Positions 34,618-37,711 of a stretch of 37,711 nucleotides of DNA are shown here, piece after piece. Where the stretch lies: NCBI RefSeq assembly GCF_017114985.1, contig NZ_JABXKP010000032.1, forward strand, positions 1 through 37,711. Reading direction: 5' to 3'. The notes beneath the pieces are model-generated. The model made no database searches and was not told the DNA's origin. It saw nothing but the letters and a program-made list of their open reading frames with translations. The position numbers and the translations under genes were made by a program. Source of the stretch: Nostoc sp. JL33 (lineage in GTDB: Bacteria > Cyanobacteriota > Cyanobacteriia > Cyanobacteriales > Nostocaceae). Numbering within the stretch: position 1 is the stretch's first letter; every line of letters starts with the position of its first letter.

Positions 34618-35148
34618 TTAACTCGCTACACCTAATTCTTCATCTGCTGGCTGCTGTTGCTCCTTGGCAGCACCCAGTTCCTCAATAAAAGCGTCAATTG
34701 CCTTGGCTGCTGACTGCTTACCTGTTTTCAATTTAGAAAGGATATTTTCGCGTATTGCTGAATAATCTGGTATGACTTGCTGCTCAACGGAAATAGCCTC
34801 TTGTGTTTGTAGGGCAACTCCACCAGAACGCTGATCTATTAAACCCTTTATCTGAGCGATGAGCTGCGCTCCGCCGTAGGCGATCGCATCTGCCATCTCC
34901 TGCCTAATCACCTGTTTTATCTCTTCCCCATCAGGTGTAGACGCAGCTAAAGCATTTACTTCGTGTTTAACTATTTCCTTAATCTCATCACTATTAGATA
35001 ACGCCAGCCCAGCTTTTGACTGTCCCAAGATTCCCTGGAGCAATCTTGTCGCTGTGTGATTTAATGACTCATTTTCCGAAATCTGCATTGCTGATAAGGC
35101 TTTGACTTCTGCATCAGTTAGCCCAATAGAAATTGTCACCTTAGCCAT
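34618..35148 (-). CDS. Hypothetical protein, ribbon-helix-helix-like N-terminus
   Basis: 176 residues, mostly helical and charged. The N-terminal 40 (KVTISIGLTDAEVKALSAMQ) could be a ribbon-helix-helix segment; the middle is rich in Glu and Lys with coiled-coil potential (EIKEIVKHEVNALAA, EIKQVIRQEMADAIA are parallel units). The tail is acidic and Gln-rich. I do not recognise the family. It might be a plasmid-type DNA-binding or partition accessory protein; this is speculative. Confidence 0.6.
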   Translation of the reverse strand: MAKVTISIGLTDAEVKALSAMQISENESLNHTATRLLQGILGQSKAGLALSNSDEIKEIVKHEVNALAASTPDGEEIKQVIRQEMADAIAYGGAQLIAQIKGLIDQRSGGVALQTQEAISVEQQVIPDYSAIRENILSKLKTGKQSAAKAIDAFIEELGAAKEQQQPADEELGVAS

Positions 35149-35515
35149 ACTTTTTAAACCTATAAATATTAAGAAAGCGCATCGCTAGTTCTGGGTTATA
35201 CCGTTTGCATACAGTACTTTGATTACTGATCATAAATGCTGTATAAACAACTTATTAACGACCCAATTATTAAACTTTGCCCTGTGAGCAACTTTTACCC
35301 TCGATTCTTTAATCTAGCTTCAAATCAATCAAGTTGCCATCAATTCAATTCTAACGCACAGTTACCTGATATCCATCTTAAAAATGAGGGCAGATGTGCC
35401 CCCATGTAAACTTTTCACTTTTAAATATTGCTCTACATCCGCTGCCCTTGCAGTTTTATATTCCACAAGGTGTGTCGCTTCAGTTACTATTTGACATTAT
35501 TGCTAGCTCTGAACA
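35149..35515. other. Gap with no recognisable gene
   Basis: AT-rich. A plus-strand frame beginning at 35428 runs opposite the next gene and lacks support. Confidence 0.5.
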
Positions 35516-35800
35516 TTACCAACTATCATAGTAACTATCTACCCGAATCTCTCGCCAAATATCTGATATCTGCCACCCTGAGCTTTCAATTGCTTGCGCT
35601 GGAGGGTTGTCAAATCTTGGAGAATAGTAATAGTCAGAACCATACTCCAGCTTGTTACTATTCTCTTCCAGTTTTTGCTTGGCTTCTAATGCTGTTTTTG
35701 GAGTCTTAGTATTTTCAACTTCTAGTTCTAACTGTTGGGACAAGTTTGTCGCAGATGCCTTTTTCAAAATGGGTTTTTCTATTTTTCTGATCAGTTCCAT
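35516..35800 (-). CDS. Hypothetical 94-residue protein
   Basis: A hydrophilic protein with a Lys/Glu/Gln-rich helical middle (LSQQLELEVENTKTPKTALE) and a Tyr/Trp-rich C-terminus (SSGWQISDIWREIRVDSYYD). No recognised domain, signal or membrane segment. It stands alone on its strand. Confidence 0.45.
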   Translation of the reverse strand: MELIRKIEKPILKKASATNLSQQLELEVENTKTPKTALEAKQKLEENSNKLEYGSDYYYSPRFDNPPAQAIESSGWQISDIWREIRVDSYYDSW

Positions 35801-36089
35801 ATCTATCTAAAATTGACAAATCTACTATTACAAAAAGTTGATTTTTGAATCTGAAGAGTTCAAGAGTCAGTGGAAAGAATTAACATTGATACCTGACTTT
35901 ATAATTACCTACTTTTTAGACTGCTCACAAGTCGTTAAAACTAGAACTTATTTGTTCGGTTTGCTGCACTGTGTAAAGTCAGCGCAGTGAAGATAGATTA
36001 CAGCTGGCTATAGATACTCAACTTCGACAGCAAAATCACTTGTTGGTACAAGTGTATTATAGTGATGGTAAATTAAACTATGCACCTTT

Positions 36090-36644
36090 ATGCACCTTCT
36101 ATGGTTTCGTCGAGATTTGCGTTTAACTGATAACGAAATTGTCACCTCTTCATCTGGTAATGATGGAAGAGTTCTGCCATTCTTCATTATTGACCCTTGG
36201 TTTTATACCTGGGCTGATGTCGGAAAGAAAAGAGTCCGCTTCTTGTTTGAGTCATTGGAAAATCTCGACTCAAATCTCAAAAAGTTAGGTAGTCGGCTGT
36301 ACTTATTTGAAGGTAATTCTACAGACATCGTGCAAGAGTTGACTAGGCAGTTAATCATTGCAGGATATAAACCCAAACTTTTTTTTAGCCGTGATGTGCA
36401 GGTAGAGTACGGTGTCAGCCGGGATAAAACTATAGTTGATTTCTACAAACAGTTAAACCTTGATTACTACATTGGACTAAACAACTTCCTGCAATCAGCA
36501 GAGCAACGGGACGAGTGGTTTAACGAATATTATACCTATCAAAGACAACCCCAATATCAAGCACCAGCCACTATTAATACACCTCAAATCACACTCAATT
36601 TACCACAACTAACATTATTAGAACTTAAACTACTCAATCACTAG
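36090..36644 (+). pseudogene. Cryptochrome/photolyase N-terminal fragment
   Basis: 184 residues of the alpha/beta antenna domain of a DNA photolyase/cryptochrome: MHLLWFRRDLRLTDNEIV at the start, VLPFFIIDPWF, then LKKLGSRLYLFEGNSTDIVQ and the strand LFFSRDVQVEYGVSRDKTIV. The whole FAD-binding helical domain (about 280 residues) is missing; the frame ends where it meets the tail of an inverted Rieske-oxygenase fragment. A 10-bp direct duplication (ATGCACCTT) lies at the start. It probably cannot repair DNA. Confidence 0.8.
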
Positions 36645-36929
36645 CCTATCTGCACTTGTAGGTAGTCGATAGGAAGTTTTCCAGCTAGGGGTCGATTGTG
36701 TCTGTTGTAGAAAATACTCTTGCTGCTGGAGAAGAACCATATCTCCATCAATAACTTGATTGCGTTCGCTAATATGATCCCACCAGCGGGGTCTAAGACG
36801 ATGGAGTGTTTTGGCAAAGTTACGGGGAAACTGAGCAACAATCCGAGATTTACCAGGAGATACTGGTATACAATAAGTGACAAGTCCAACCTGCTTTTCA
36901 GAGTTACCAAACTTGATTGCATACTCCAA
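36630..36929 (-). pseudogene. Pheophorbide-a-oxygenase-like Rieske protein, C-terminal fragment
   Basis: A frame of 99 codons with no credible start (nominal TTG, TGA just upstream). GLVTYCIPVSPGKSRIVAQF, PRNFAKTLHRLRPRWWDHIS and GDMVLLQQQEYFLQ fit the C-terminal part of PaO/Lls1-like ring-hydroxylating oxygenases. The Rieske cluster and iron site lie in the missing N-terminal part. The end (SADRLVIE, stop) is also early, at the join with the photolyase fragment. Confidence 0.7.
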
Positions 36930-36978
36930 AGTTTCTCAAGGTAAGCACAAAAGTTAAGAGCAAGTTTTAGCTTGCAGT

Positions 36979-37107
36979 TAAGTAAGTCGGCGTCAAAAAA
37001 TCAACCTATGTAACGAAGTATAAAGTCAGGAAAGAGTTTATAAATGAATCGTTCCAGGGTTTTTACAAAACTCAACATACCTTGGTTTTATCGCGCCGAC
37101 TTACTTA
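36979..37107. mobile_element. 129-bp MITE
   Basis: Perfect 14-bp inverted ends TAAGTAAGTCGGCG and CGCCGACTTACTTA, bounded by TA. No coding capacity. Size and TA target resemble the Nezha-type MITEs described in Anabaena, but I cannot confirm identity from memory. Confidence 0.75.
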
Positions 37108-37138
37108 GCAAAGATTTATAAGACTCTAAGAAACAGCA

Positions 37139-37268
37139 GACGTTCGCTCCAAGCGTTCGCACTTCCCTAATCTAATCGGGAGCACCAGATTTCCCACCAA
37201 CACCCCACTCATAACTCCAATAGCCCACATCAGCAGGGTTTTCGGCAATAAGAGAGAGAATCGATTGC
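37139..37268 (-). pseudogene. Possible membrane-protein tail
   Basis: The minus-strand frame reads SNRFSLLLPKTLLMWAIGVM and SGVLVGNLVLPIRLGKCER, one strong membrane segment, with no start codon seen. It lies beside the 318-bp repeat and a small-repeat remnant. It could be the end of a deleted membrane protein. Confidence 0.3.
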
Positions 37269-37295
37269 TCTTAGGCGGTGGACTAAGACCCCCTG

Positions 37296-37614
37296 GAGCG
37301 ATCGCTCACTTTCTCTATCCCCAGATTTTCGCTCATCAGCACTCTATCACCAGCAACTATGTGCTGCGATCCACCAAGGAAAAAGCTCAAAATCGCGGAT
37401 GCCGCCTATGATACGCTGGCTGATACTTGGTTCTAACCTTTGTAATGCCAACTTCAAGATTATTCGTTTTTTGCGTAAAGTACGAAACTTGAGGTGAATA
37501 GTATTGTATAACGGTATTTACTATGGATAAACTGGGGACAACATTAATTGTCTCCTATATAATTTACTTCTATCAAAAACTGCTCTGGATTAACTCCAGG
37601 GCAGTTTTATGTTG
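37296..37614. repeat. 318-bp direct repeat, copy 2
   Basis: Second copy of 27887-28204. The minus-strand protein-like segment (SAILSFFLGGSQHIVAGDRV) diverges and stops differently. The central part around 37440-37575 is nearly unchanged. Confidence 0.75.
37576..37608 (+). terminator. Terminator-like hairpin of repeat copy 2
   Basis: AAAACTGCTCTGGA pairs with CTCCAGGGCAGTTTT. Compared with copy 1, both sides of the upper stem have changed while pairing is kept. Confidence 0.6.
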
Positions 37615-37655
37615 AGTCGATTAGCCCTAGTTTAGTAATCGCTATGATATTAGAT

Positions 37656-37711
37656 ACTGGAGTTTAGACTAAAGGCGAGCGATCGGAAAATAACACCTAG
37701 AGAATTGTGAG
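37656..37711. repeat. Right copy of 56-bp inverted terminal match
   Basis: Exact reverse complement of 1-56. Here it is preceded by ordinary non-coding sequence, not by an RHS gene, so the shared part belongs to the repeat and not to that gene. Confidence 0.85.

Overview
The window looks like accessory DNA from a filamentous, probably heterocyst-forming (Nostocales) cyanobacterium. The octamer GCGATCGC (HIP1) recurs across most of it. Several proteins are of types I know mainly from cyanobacteria: a DUF1822 protein, CHAT proteins, pentapeptide membrane proteins, and putative-Ig/RHS adhesins. The DNA is dense in insertion sequences, MITE-like elements and broken genes, as in a plasmid or genomic island. 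No rRNA, tRNA or CRISPR array was seen.

Layout. (1) 1-2189: a minus-strand remnant of a very large putative-Ig/RHS surface protein, cut at both ends. (2) 2190-7337: a Tn3-family transposon with about 50-bp inverted ends, a zinc-ribbon HTH protein, a tyrosine recombinase, a Cre/Xer-like palindrome and a 992-residue transposase. (3) 7338-13300: MITEs, a truncated carotenoid-desaturase-like gene, an aldo/keto reductase-fold protein lacking most catalytic residues, a TauD/clavaminate-synthase-like oxygenase and a hypothetical gene. (4) 13768-19349: a solo Tn7-like transposon end, then an AraC regulator divergent from three SDRs, an NmrA-like protein and a carboxymuconolactone decarboxylase-like gene, with decayed SDR copies between them. 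A 261-bp direct repeat brackets this block (13033 and 19445). (5) 19760-20925: patatin and HNH fragments around an internally deleted IS630 element. (6) 21021-27295: all on the minus strand, in transcription order XRE regulator, 48-residue peptide, sigma-like protein, DUF1822 protein, CHAT protease fused through one membrane helix to a periplasmic binding domain, TPM protein, Ser/Gly-rich membrane protein. (7) 27600-33545: gene remnants, a pentapeptide membrane protein, a ParB-like-motif protein, an ISKra4-type IS joined to an IS630 fragment, and another SDR. (8) 33616-37711: a small lipoprotein, an HU protein with an altered DNA-binding arm, unknown genes, joined photolyase and Rieske-oxygenase fragments, a MITE, and a second copy of a 318-bp repeat ending in a hairpin.

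The best candidate for an undescribed system is region 6. A membrane CHAT protease with an outward ligand-binding domain is encoded next to a sigma-like factor and a protein of unknown function. This suggests ligand sensing leading to proteolysis and then a transcription switch, loosely like the TPR-CHAT/Csx30/RpoE module of type III-E CRISPR. The function is inference; the gene order and domains are read from the sequence.

The two window ends are a perfect 56-bp inverted match. Both probably lie in copies of one repeat, where an assembly broke.
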